Origin: Flavobacterium sp.
GTDB lineage: Bacteria; Bacteroidota; Bacteroidia; Flavobacteriales; Flavobacteriaceae
Reading direction: 5' to 3'
Length of the DNA: 33,930 nt
NCBI RefSeq assembly: GCF_013822155.1
Contig: NZ_PNJW01000033.1
Coordinates: forward strand, 1 to 33,930
The translations under genes and the position numbers were made by a program. This document shows positions 1 through 6,510 of the stretch, in pieces; the first letter of the stretch is position 1; the number at the start of each line of letters is the position of its first letter. The notes below the pieces were generated by a model that worked only from the letters and a program-made list of their open reading frames with translations, had not been told where the DNA came from and ran no database searches.

Positions 1-5
1 TAGAT

Positions 6-623
6 ATGAAAAAATTAATAATAATACTTCTCATCACCTTTTATTTTAAAGGCTATACTCAAACACCAATTATAGATATTTATAGTGATTATGACGGAAG
101 AAATAGTGGAGCATACTATAAAGATGTAAATGGGTTACTTAACAAATTTGAAGGAACATACGTTTATCAAAATGGAAACCAACGATTCAAATTAATTTTA
201 ATAAAAAAAGAAATGCAATACAATTCTCGTTATTATCAAGACTTAATAATCGGCGGCTATCAATACATTGATGAAAATGGGGTTGAATTAGGAAATACCT
301 TAGACAATGTCTCCGTAGTATATCCAAATCAAATAATGCATTTCATTTCGGGTTATGTTTTGAAAAAAAACAACAATAGACCAATTTGCAATGATTGTTT
401 CGCTGGAGAATTGAGGTTGTCTTTAAGTATAGTAAATCCAGATAAGAGTGGTTCTGCAACTTTAATAATTCGAAAAATGGTTTCGTTAGAGGATGGTTCA
501 GAATCTTTAAAAATTTATGTTACACCTCAAAAATCAGGAAACAGAAGTTATATTGAAGGAACTGAGCCACCGACAATTGCTCCATTAGTACCATCAGGCG
601 AATACATATTGTTGAAAGAATAG
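6..623 (+). CDS. Secreted protein, DUF6705-like
   Basis: A 205-residue protein with an N-terminal signal peptide (hydrophobic residues about 5-15, then GYTQ as a likely cleavage region). There is no lipobox cysteine, so it is probably periplasmic or surface-exposed rather than a lipoprotein. The mature part is rich in beta-forming and aromatic residues. It has one CNDC pair around residue 128 (NRPICNDCFAG) that could form a disulfide. The overall pattern resembles short secreted flavobacterial proteins of the DUF6705 type; that assignment is from memory and the function is unknown. The start is ATG at position 6, five bases from the window edge, so its promoter lies outside. It is separated from the next gene by a strong terminator. 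Confidence 0.6.
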   Translation: MKKLIIILLITFYFKGYTQTPIIDIYSDYDGRNSGAYYKDVNGLLNKFEGTYVYQNGNQRFKLILIKKEMQYNSRYYQDLIIGGYQYIDENGVELGNTLDNVSVVYPNQIMHFISGYVLKKNNNRPICNDCFAGELRLSLSIVNPDKSGSATLIIRKMVSLEDGSESLKIYVTPQKSGNRSYIEGTEPPTIAPLVPSGEYILLKE

Positions 624-685
624 GTGTTTGGATATACAAATTTATCATCTAGTTAAAGTTAAGAATAAAATCTTAATTCCTTGCT

Positions 686-705
686 GTGCGTAGTTGTTGC
701 ACAAC
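686..705. repeat. Small hairpin, cassette-like intergenic motif
   Basis: The bases GTGC at 686-689 pair with GCAC at 699-702, and alternatively GTTGT at 693-697 pairs with ACAAC at 701-705. This resembles the short GC-bearing hairpins often seen between accessory genes in Bacteroidota. Function is unknown and the call is tentative. Confidence 0.25.
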
Positions 706-745
706 TTCATTAAAGAACTAAGTTTTTAAAATAATTATAAAAAAT

Positions 746-783
746 AACCTCGTTTAGTGCTATCTAAGCGAGGTTTGTTTTTT
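746..783 (+). terminator. Rho-independent terminator
   Basis: A 12-bp stem (746-757 with 764-775, one G-T pair) closes a six-base loop and is followed by TGTTTTTT. It lies about 120 bases downstream of the first gene and separates it from the serine hydrolase. Confidence 0.8.
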
Positions 784-850
784 AGTATGCTGAAAACTAC
801 TATATTTACTTTATGATTAATTATAATCAGTTAGGGAGAGTGTTTTTAGA

Positions 851-867
851 CTAACTTCCGTTAGCGG
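851..867. repeat. Hairpin with GTTAGCGG motif upstream of the hydrolase gene
   Basis: CTAAC at 851-855 pairs with GTTAG at 860-864 around TTCC. The octamer GTTAGCGG at 860-867 recurs in the same orientation at 2431-2438, just after the hydrolase stop codon, so the gene is flanked by a short direct repeat. No TAnnTTTG promoter was seen between 640 and 903. Confidence 0.35.
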
Positions 868-903
868 CAAGACAACAAAATGATATTTTAAATAAGAAAA
901 AAG

Positions 904-2421
904 ATGAAAAAAATAACAACAATTTTAACCACACTGTTTTTAGTTTGTTTAGTATCGACAACAACCGTTGCTCAAATTTCTTCCCAAAAAATTGATTCTT
1001 TGGTTACTGATGCTTTGGTGAAATTTAAAGTGGCAGGCGTTGCTGTTGCGGTGGTGAAAGATGGAAAAGTGATTCATTCAAGAGGTTATGGCATGGCGGA
1101 TATCAATAGCAAAAAAATGGTAAATGAAAACACTAATTTTCAGATAGCTTCAAATACTAAAGCTTTTACAGCCACTGCTCTTGCCATTTTAGAGGAAGAG
1201 GGAAAACTAAAATGGACTGATAAAGTGAAAGACCATATTCCGGAATTTAAAATGTATACCGATTATGTGACTGAGAATTTCAATATTCAAGATTTATTAA
1301 CGCATCGAAGCGGGCTTGGATTAGGCGTTGGTGATTTGATGTTTTTTCCTGATGGTTCAAATTTTACTATTCAAGATGTTGTTAGCAGTTTTCAACATTT
1401 TAAACCTGTTTCTGCTTTTCGAACAAAGTTTGATTATGATAACTTGTTGTATATAGTGGCAGGAGAAGTGATTGCGAGAGCAAGCGGGATGAGTTTTGAA
1501 TTGTTTGTGGGTAGTTTACTGAAAGATAAAAGCAATCTTTCAGCCGCTTATTCGTCAGAGTCAGGAACTATAAAAACAATTGACAGTTATGATATAGGCA
1601 TGGGAAGTGCTGCCGGCGGAATATATTCTAATGTTGCCGATATGTCAAAATGGATGATTGTTCGATTGAATAAAGGCATGTATGGAAATGATTTAAAAAA
1701 GTCCTTATTCAGTTTAAAAAATCATAAAGAAATGTGGCGAATTCACACCGTTGAAGAAGCCAGTTCGAACCCAAGGTATAATTCACATTTTCGCGGTTAT
1801 GGTTTAGGGTGGGAACTATCAGATGTGAAAGGGAATATGAAAGTATCGCACACGGGGGGTTTACCCGGAATGTTATCTATTGTGACGATGTATCCGGATT
1901 TAAATTTAGGTATTGTTGTTTTGACTAATACTGAAAATGGAGGGGCAGGACTTTTTACATCGGTTACTAACAGCATTTCTGACAGTTATCTTGGTTTAGA
2001 TGATTTTGGATGGACAGATAAAATTGTTGAATGGATGAAAGAGAGTAAGGACAAAGGTGATGATGTGACCAAAAAGGTTTGGGAAAAAGTTGAATCTGCC
2101 AAAAATATCCAAATTAAAAACGAAGATTTTATTGGGGTTTATGAAGACAAATGGTTTGGAAAAGTGGAAGTATTTGAAAAAGATAAGCAATTATGGATTA
2201 AATGTTATCGTTCTCCAAAATTAAACGGACCGATGGCTTTTTACAACGCAAATAGTTTTGCTGTAAAATGGGAATACCAAGCCATGAATTGTGATGCCTT
2301 AGCTATGTTTTCATTAGATGAGACAGGCAAGGCAGAATCTATTAAGATGAAAGGTATTTCACCAAATATTGACTTTAGTTTTGACTTTCAAGATTTAGAT
2401 TTGAGAAGAATTGATAAATAA
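904..2421 (+). CDS. Exported serine hydrolase, beta-lactamase class C family
   Basis: A 505-residue protein of the class C beta-lactamase / penicillin-binding-protein-like family, probably a periplasmic esterase or peptidase acting on peptides or esters. It has a signal peptide (residues 1-24, ending TTTVAQ). The three catalytic motifs are visible: SxxK as S83-N-T-K86, YxN as Y180-D-N182, and the KTG equivalent as H318-T-G-G. Residues from about 390 onward form a C-terminal DUF3471-like beta domain often attached to this family. The length fits hydrolases with that extension. HTG rather than KTG favours an esterase/peptidase over a true antibiotic-hydrolysing enzyme; the substrate cannot be read from sequence. 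It is a single-gene unit, bounded upstream by a terminator and downstream by the promoter of the next operon. Confidence 0.88.
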   Translation: MKKITTILTTLFLVCLVSTTTVAQISSQKIDSLVTDALVKFKVAGVAVAVVKDGKVIHSRGYGMADINSKKMVNENTNFQIASNTKAFTATALAILEEEGKLKWTDKVKDHIPEFKMYTDYVTENFNIQDLLTHRSGLGLGVGDLMFFPDGSNFTIQDVVSSFQHFKPVSAFRTKFDYDNLLYIVAGEVIARASGMSFELFVGSLLKDKSNLSAAYSSESGTIKTIDSYDIGMGSAAGGIYSNVADMSKWMIVRLNKGMYGNDLKKSLFSLKNHKEMWRIHTVEEASSNPRYNSHFRGYGLGWELSDVKGNMKVSHTGGLPGMLSIVTMYPDLNLGIVVLTNTENGGAGLFTSVTNSISDSYLGLDDFGWTDKIVEWMKESKDKGDDVTKKVWEKVESAKNIQIKNEDFIGVYEDKWFGKVEVFEKDKQLWIKCYRSPKLNGPMAFYNANSFAVKWEYQAMNCDALAMFSLDETGKAESIKMKGISPNIDFSFDFQDLDLRRIDK

Positions 2422-2430
2422 AGGGTTGCT

Positions 2431-2438
2431 GTTAGCGG
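2431..2438 (+). repeat. Second copy of GTTAGCGG
   Basis: The octamer is a direct repeat of 860-867 and sits ten bases after the hydrolase stop codon. On its own it is short enough to be coincidence; it is listed because the two copies bracket exactly one gene. Confidence 0.3.
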
Positions 2439-2482
2439 TGTTTTGGAATAGTTGGGTGAAAGATTAATACATCTTAAAATAA

Positions 2483-2522
2483 TAAATATTTATTGTTTAT
2501 CAATAAATATTTAGTATGTTTG
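2483..2522 (+). promoter_or_regulatory. Promoter with overlapping palindromic operator
   Basis: A -7 box TATGTTTG lies at 2515-2522 and a TTG at 2493-2495, 19 bases apart, which matches the Bacteroidota housekeeping promoter. A perfect inverted repeat (arms 2483-2495 and 2501-2513, 13 bp each, five-base spacer) covers the -33 element and almost the whole spacer. It has no following T-run, so it is a better operator than terminator. The obvious ligand is the small Cro/CI-type regulator encoded by the second gene of this operon (inference). Confidence 0.7.
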
Positions 2523-2549
2523 TACCATAATTTTTAAAATCGAATTATT

Positions 2550-3104
2550 ATGGAAATTAAAGTTAGTACAAAACATATCTTGAAAGTCTTATATGTTATT
2601 TCATGGATATTATTTATTGGTGTTTGTATTGAGGCAGGAGGAATTATTTTTAATTCACTTTTTACGTTGCTCTATGACCCAATTGGAGCTCAACATTTTT
2701 GGCAGCAAATTGATTTGTCAAGTCTTTACAATTATAATCCGGGTTATTTTTTAGTTGAGACACTACTGATGAGTATTGTAGCGGTTTTGAAAGCGATATT
2801 ACTTTATTTGCTTGTTAAAATTTTGCATGAAGATAAATTAAATATGTTGCAGCCTTTCAATAAGGATTTAGGGCGTTTAATTTTTAATTTATCTTATTTG
2901 TCTTTTGGAATCGGGCTGTTTTGCTATTGGGGTGTGAAATATTCCGCATGGTTTGTTGAACAAGGCGTAATCATGCCAGACATTCATCAGTTAAGTATTG
3001 GAGGTGCAGATGTGTGGCTGTTTATGAGTGTCGTGCTTTATGTGGTTGCCCAGATTTTTAAGCGGGGAATTGAGATTCAAGAGGAAAACGAATTAACTGT
3101 TTAA
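2550..3104 (+). CDS. DUF2975 family membrane protein
   Basis: A 184-residue integral membrane protein with four predicted membrane segments (about residues 11-36, 65-90, 108-128 and 150-170). The arrangement, and the immediate pairing with a 67-residue Cro/CI regulator, is typical of the DUF2975 family, whose biochemical role is not established. The regulator starts three bases after this stop codon, so the two are almost certainly co-transcribed and co-regulated from the palindrome-covered promoter upstream. The pairing suggests that the membrane protein either is controlled by, or signals to, the regulator; that is inference. Confidence 0.8.
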   Translation: MEIKVSTKHILKVLYVISWILFIGVCIEAGGIIFNSLFTLLYDPIGAQHFWQQIDLSSLYNYNPGYFLVETLLMSIVAVLKAILLYLLVKILHEDKLNMLQPFNKDLGRLIFNLSYLSFGIGLFCYWGVKYSAWFVEQGVIMPDIHQLSIGGADVWLFMSVVLYVVAQIFKRGIEIQEENELTV

Positions 3105-3107
3105 GCT

Positions 3108-3311
3108 ATGCCAATAATTGTAAATCTTGATGTTATGATGGCAAAACGAAAAATGTCATTAAATGAGCTTTCGGAAAAGGTTGATTTGACATTGGCTAAC
3201 CTATCGATATTGAAAACAGGGAAGGCAAAAGCAATACGATTCAGCACACTTGAAGCTATTTGTAAAGTTTTAGATTGTCAACCGGGTGATTTGTTAGAAT
3301 ATACGAAGTAG
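3108..3311 (+). CDS. Small Cro/CI-type (YozG-like) transcriptional regulator
   Basis: A 67-residue protein that is almost entirely one helix-turn-helix domain of the XRE/YozG type. Residues 18-45 (LNELSEKVDLTLANLSILK) form the helix-turn-helix, followed by the characteristic FSTLEAICKVLDCQPGDLLEY ending. It binds DNA, probably as a dimer. It follows the DUF2975 gene with a three-base gap. The perfect palindrome at 2483-2513 in the operon promoter is its most likely binding site (inference), implying autoregulation. Alternative: it acts on a distant target and the palindrome belongs to another regulator. Confidence 0.88.
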   Translation: MPIIVNLDVMMAKRKMSLNELSEKVDLTLANLSILKTGKAKAIRFSTLEAICKVLDCQPGDLLEYTK

Positions 3312-3326
3312 TTATTTGACCTAAAA

Positions 3327-3362
3327 TTTGATAGCAAAAAGGATAGTTTATCCTTAAATTTG
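3327..3362 (+). promoter_or_regulatory. Promoter with hairpin, upstream of the hemolysin III gene
   Basis: A -7 box TAAATTTG lies at 3355-3362, only five bases before the ATG at 3368, so the mRNA would be leaderless or nearly so. A possible -33 TTTG lies at 3327-3330, with a slightly long spacer of 24. A 7-bp inverted repeat (3339-3345 with 3349-3355) abuts the -7 box and may be an operator or an end-of-operon hairpin for the preceding regulator gene. Confidence 0.5.
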
Positions 3363-3367
3363 TTGTT

Positions 3368-4006
3368 ATGAAAACGAAACGAATACAAACTCCGAGAGAA
3401 GAATTTTATAATGCTTTAACCCATGCTATTGGGGTTGCTTTTTGTTTGGTGGCGATGCCATTTCTGTTGAAAATCACTTATGAGCAGCACGATTTGACAA
3501 TGTTTATTTCGGTGCTTGTTTTCGGATTTGGGATGTTGTTGGTATATACTTTTTCAACGTTTTATCATGCTACTAAAACCCAACGGGCAAAAGATTTGCT
3601 GCAAATTGGGGATCATATCAGTATTTATTTTTTGATAGCGGGGACTTATACTCCATTGATGGCTAAGTATTTGAAGCCGGACCTTGCAATGCTTTTTTTG
3701 GGAGTGATGTGGTGTATTGTGGCGGCAGGAGTTGTTTTTAAACTGTTTTTCACGAAACGTTTTAAGTTTGTTTCGGTTTTACTTTATTTAGCTTTAGGTT
3801 GGATGATTGTATTTGTTATTGACCCGTTGATTGATTCAATGCCATTTTTAGTCTTTCTATGGATTATGATTGGCGGATTGAGTTATACGCTTGGGGTTTA
3901 TTTTTATGTTAAGGACAACAAATTGTATTATCATGCTATTTGGCACATTTTTGTATTGTTGGGAACGATAGCCCATTTTGTTGCCGTTTGGATAGCAATA
4001 GGGTAG
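3368..4006 (+). CDS. trhA: Hemolysin III family (TrhA / PAQR-type) membrane protein
   Basis: A 212-residue protein with seven membrane segments, of the bacterial hemolysin III branch of the PAQR family. Conserved family features are present: an N-terminal TPREEFYNALTHAIG segment, FSTFYHA near residue 60, GDHISIYFLIAGTYTP near residue 80, and a C-terminal HAIWHIFVLLGTIAHF motif, whose histidines and the earlier aspartate and histidine form the presumed metal site. Members are linked to membrane-lipid homeostasis rather than true haemolysis; an activity for this copy is not shown. The start ATG directly follows a -7 box, suggesting a leaderless transcript. Its stop codon lies one base from the stop of the opposing gene at 4008, leaving no room for a separate terminator. 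Confidence 0.9.
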   Translation: MKTKRIQTPREEFYNALTHAIGVAFCLVAMPFLLKITYEQHDLTMFISVLVFGFGMLLVYTFSTFYHATKTQRAKDLLQIGDHISIYFLIAGTYTPLMAKYLKPDLAMLFLGVMWCIVAAGVVFKLFFTKRFKFVSVLLYLALGWMIVFVIDPLIDSMPFLVFLWIMIGGLSYTLGVYFYVKDNKLYYHAIWHIFVLLGTIAHFVAVWIAIG

Positions 4007-4007
4007 T

Positions 4008-4376
4008 TTATTCCAATTCAGTTTCGCCTAAGATTTCCTCTTCTTTTTGAACAATTTTTTTAGTGATAAAAAACTGAACTAATGTTCCGGCAATTTGTTT
4101 AAACCAGTTGCTTGAAGCACCGATTAATAATTTTTTACTTAGATAACCACCTGCAATTCCGACTACTCCTTGAATTAAGTGGTTTCGGATATCGGGAGAA
4201 GAAGTTACTTCAGCCAGGGTACTTTTAATGAGGTTTAATGGTTTTAAACTCATGTAAGTTACTTGGAGTTGTTCTTTAAAAGCAATGAACTCCGCTGCCT
4301 GTTTGGCTTTTAGGAGTTCAATTTTGGCTTTAATGGGTTCTATTTCAGTTTTATTTTTCATGATGCTATTATTCAT
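4008..4376 (-). CDS. Small protein of unknown function in envelope operon
   Basis: About 122 residues; I do not recognise a named family. The N-terminal third is charged and probably helical or coiled-coil (repeated K/E, KAKIELLKAKQAAE). The middle contains a glycine-rich hydrophobic stretch (VVGIAGGYLSKKLLIG) and a further hydrophobic run near the C-terminus, so it may associate with the membrane. I place the start at the ATG at 4376, where ATGAATAA overlaps the stop of the upstream holin-like gene and suggests translational coupling; a start at 4385 is also in frame. It is the last gene of the leftward operon. It ends one base from the convergent hemolysin III gene. Confidence 0.65.
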   Translation of the reverse strand: MNNSIMKNKTEIEPIKAKIELLKAKQAAEFIAFKEQLQVTYMSLKPLNLIKSTLAEVTSSPDIRNHLIQGVVGIAGGYLSKKLLIGASSNWFKQIAGTLVQFFITKKIVQKEEEILGETELE

Positions 4377-4710
4377 AAAGTCCAAAAATGATGAATTGAC
4401 GTATTGGTTTTTCTATCCATTCTCTACGAAAAGTGTAAATAAGAAGAGCAATTGTAATGTGAACTCCACCCATGACGAAAAAGCCTAAATAAGTTTTTCC
4501 TAAAAGTTCACCTATCCAAAGAGCAACTCCAATGGTAATTACAAAAATGAAAAGTGTTGTTACAGCAAATAGGGTCATTCGCGTGATTAGGGAGGATACC
4601 ACATCGGCTGTTTTGTCGATGGCATTGAGTTTTAGCAATTCTATTGAAGTTTTGCTATAATCTTCAGCTTTTTCAAAAAGCGATTCGATGGTTCTTTCCG
4701 GACTATTCAT
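4369..4710 (-). CDS. Phage holin-like family membrane protein
   Basis: A 113-residue protein with a charged helical N-terminus (about residues 1-40) and two membrane segments (about 46-68 and 74-95), followed by a basic tail (RREWIEKPIRQF). This layout fits the putative Actinobacterial Holin-X / phage holin 3-6 family (DUF1469-like). The name is historical. In flavobacteria such genes sit in chromosomal operons of small envelope proteins with YtxH proteins, as here, and there are no phage genes nearby, so a lysis role is unlikely. It lies 47 bases after the YtxH gene, and its last codons overlap the start of the next gene. Confidence 0.75.
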   Translation of the reverse strand: MNSPERTIESLFEKAEDYSKTSIELLKLNAIDKTADVVSSLITRMTLFAVTTLFIFVITIGVALWIGELLGKTYLGFFVMGGVHITIALLIYTFRREWIEKPIRQFIIFGLYE

Positions 4711-4757
4711 TGTTTTTTGTATTTAAAATTGGAGTTGCTGTTTGTTTAAGCTTTGTA

Positions 4758-4997
4758 TTAAACTTCTACGTTTTTGGAAACATACTCTTCAGCGTCTTTG
4801 ATGACACCATTATATTTGTTAGTAACGTTGTCATACAAGGAATCAAATTTGCTTTTTAATTCACCGGCATAATCTTCGCCTTTGTTCAAAATCATTTTTC
4901 TAGTTTTTGATCCTTTTTGAGGAGCAAATAAAATACCTAAAAGAGCTCCGGCAGCTAAACCACCTAATACACCTAAAATTACTTGATTATTTTTCAT
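4758..4997 (-). CDS. YtxH domain-containing protein
   Basis: A 79-residue protein with an N-terminal membrane segment rich in glycine and alanine (residues 6-25, LGVLGGLAAGALLGILFAPQ), immediately followed by the FAPQKGSKTR motif that marks YtxH proteins. A lysine- and glutamate-rich amphipathic helix makes up the rest. The family is linked to general or envelope stress in Bacillus; the molecular role is unknown. It lies 17 bases after the lmo0937-type gene and is the second gene of the leftward operon. Confidence 0.85.
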   Translation of the reverse strand: MKNNQVILGVLGGLAAGALLGILFAPQKGSKTRKMILNKGEDYAGELKSKFDSLYDNVTNKYNGVIKDAEEYVSKNVEV

Positions 4998-5014
4998 GAT
5001 AAAAATTATTTATG

Positions 5015-5176
5015 TTATAAATTACTGTTATTTCCTCCTCGAATTACTCTAAGAATCACCGCAATTAATGCGATAACTAAAAGGATGTGAATGATACCTG
5101 TGGTTCCGTATGCAAAAAAACCGATTGCCCACATAATGATTAAAATTACGGCTACATAGTATAATAAATTGCTCAT
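5015..5176 (-). CDS. lmo0937 family small membrane protein
   Basis: A 53-residue hydrophobic protein read directly from the minus strand. It starts MSNLLYYVAVILIIMWAIGF, continues with a second membrane segment (about residues 28-43) and ends RGGNNSNL. This matches the small two-helix lmo0937-type proteins commonly placed beside YtxH genes in flavobacteria. It is the first gene of the leftward operon 5176-4008. Its upstream region is the 578-base non-coding stretch that holds two long inverted repeats. Function is unknown. Confidence 0.8.
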   Translation of the reverse strand: MSNLLYYVAVILIIMWAIGFFAYGTTGIIHILLVIALIAVILRVIRGGNNSNL

Positions 5177-5226
5177 TTTGATAGAATTTAAAAGTTATTA
5201 ATATTTGTTTATACTAAATTTTTAAA

Positions 5227-5285
5227 AGGAAGTGTCAAAAAATATGTTCTTAAAATACTGTTGTATTTTTTGACATTTCCTTTAT
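5227..5285. repeat. 20-bp inverted repeat
   Basis: Arms 5227-5246 and 5266-5285 are complementary over 20 positions with a single G-T type mismatch, around a 19-base loop. It lies 51 bases upstream of the lmo0937-type start codon, on the side expected for its leader. It could be an attenuator or terminator hairpin in the leader, an mRNA-stabilising stem, or an operator. Confidence 0.7.
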
Positions 5286-5299
5286 AGATAGAAAATTAA

Positions 5300-5377
5300 A
5301 TGATGTAAGAATAGATGAAAGTTCGTCTTTTGTTTTTTCATGGTTTTACCAATACGTGAGATAACATTACATCATTT
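5300..5377. repeat. 11-bp inverted repeat enclosing a 56-base loop
   Basis: AAATGATGTAA at 5300-5310 is the exact complement of TTACATCATTT at 5367-5377. It adjoins the 20-bp inverted repeat, so the two may form consecutive stems of one transcript or paired binding sites. Confidence 0.5.
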
Positions 5378-5754
5378 TAACTTTTCAGTGGCTAAGTTTA
5401 CTTAGTTAGATAAGCTAATACTAATTTTCATTTCTATTATTTTTGTTTTATATATTTAATTTATAGTAAAGTTTTTTCCTTTAATTAAGGTGAATTATTT
5501 TACCTATTGATTACCTCACAAAGGTCGATTATAAACCATTAAATAGAGTTACACAACTTTTTTGATAAGTTACAAGATTCCCATATTTCAGTTTTTTTTC
5601 GTTTTTTAATTTGAAGTTGTTAGGAACGAAAGGCATGAGTATGCTCATTTTTTCACCTTCATAATGTAAAAATGGATACAACTGTTATAGTACATCAACT
5701 TGGTAATTCCCGATTGGTACCATTTTGATGCGAAGAAGTGAAATTTTGTAGAAT

Positions 5755-6480
5755 TTAATTTAAGCGAGCTTCAATTCTGGGTAATAGAATTTTTGCGTTC
5801 TTATTAAAAGTGTCTAAAATAGATTTTAAATTTTTAACGACTAAAATGCGTTGCATTGCTACTCGATTTTTAAAATCTGTACTGTTTACCACATAGTTTA
5901 AAAAATCTTCGTTTTTAATTCTTTGTTCGTGATTCAGATAAAACCAAGCATGATTTTCTTTAGAATATTTTAAATTACCGGAAACATCGTTTTTGATATG
6001 TTCATTGATAATTTGACTTAAGTCCGTAACTTGGCTGTAAAACATCAAAATATCTGAGGCTAAAGAATCTTTTGTTTCGTTTTGATTGTCAACATATCCT
6101 TTCAGCATTTCAAACCCTTTTGATTTAAAGTTTAATGGAGCATGAGCGTTTATAATGTTTGCACATCTTTCGCAGTTGATATAATCTTCACGAGTCATTT
6201 TGTTGTCTAAAATTCTTTTGAAAATACTGTCACCTTTTCTGAAATTATCTTTTGTTTGATAGAATACTAAAGTGTCACTTTTCATGTCATCTTCAATGTT
6301 TTTTAGAATCGTTAGAAAAAGTTGCTGTTGTTTTCTGTTTTCATTCCAATTGTTAATTGAAACAGCAATTAAAATTCCAATTACAACTAAAAATATTTCA
6401 CCAATGGCATATTTTAAGTAATTAATGAATCTACCTTCTTCAATAAATTTATATCGAATGTTTCGAAAGAATTTGAGCAT
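5755..6480 (-). CDS. DUF6090 family membrane protein
   Basis: A 241-residue protein whose N-terminus carries the flavobacterial DUF6090 signature: FFRNIRYKFIEEGRF, then a membrane segment with YAIGEIFLVVIGILIAVSI and NNWNENRK. The remainder is a predicted helical, charged soluble domain with a CERCANI cysteine pair around residue 105. The family is common, often multi-copy, in Flavobacteriaceae and has no assigned function. The gene is 30 bases downstream of the NYN-LOTUS gene on the same strand and could be co-transcribed with it, though no functional link is evident. Confidence 0.8.
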   Translation of the reverse strand: MLKFFRNIRYKFIEEGRFINYLKYAIGEIFLVVIGILIAVSINNWNENRKQQQLFLTILKNIEDDMKSDTLVFYQTKDNFRKGDSIFKRILDNKMTREDYINCERCANIINAHAPLNFKSKGFEMLKGYVDNQNETKDSLASDILMFYSQVTDLSQIINEHIKNDVSGNLKYSKENHAWFYLNHEQRIKNEDFLNYVVNSTDFKNRVAMQRILVVKNLKSILDTFNKNAKILLPRIEARLN

Positions 6481-6510
6481 TTATGACGATTTTAAAATGA
6501 AAAATTAAGT

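Larger units (their letters stand above)
5177..5754. other. Long non-coding region upstream of the envelope operon
   Basis: There are 578 bases without a convincing gene on either strand. The region must hold the promoter of the leftward operon, but I find no perfect TAnnTTTG on the minus strand; the nearest match is a 9-base TATTTTTTG (complement of 5238-5246). That could mean a different sigma factor. It contains two long inverted repeats (5227-5285 and 5300-5377) and smaller hairpins, including CTAAG-TTTA-CTTAG near 5395 and ATGAG-TATG-CTCAT at 5635-5648 followed by six T. The whole may be a long structured 5' leader or a small RNA. Confidence 0.5.

Noticed and set aside
1996..2190. Minus-strand open frame of 64 codons inside the serine hydrolase gene
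   Set aside because: It is a shadow of the hydrolase reading frame, with a composition unlike a real protein and no start signal.
2483..2513. Terminator of the serine hydrolase gene
   Set aside because: The palindrome is AT-only apart from one G-C pair, has no following T-run and overlaps the promoter elements of the next operon.
4369..4710. Prophage, suggested by a holin-like gene
   Set aside because: No endolysin, capsid, integrase or other phage gene is present; the gene is part of an envelope operon with a YtxH protein.
4644..4859. Plus-strand open frame across the holin-like and YtxH genes
   Set aside because: It overlaps two well-supported minus-strand genes and their intergenic gap; the translation has no recognisable features.
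5177..5754. CRISPR array or CsbD-type small gene in the long gap
   Set aside because: There are no regularly spaced direct repeats, and neither strand shows a coding frame with a plausible start.
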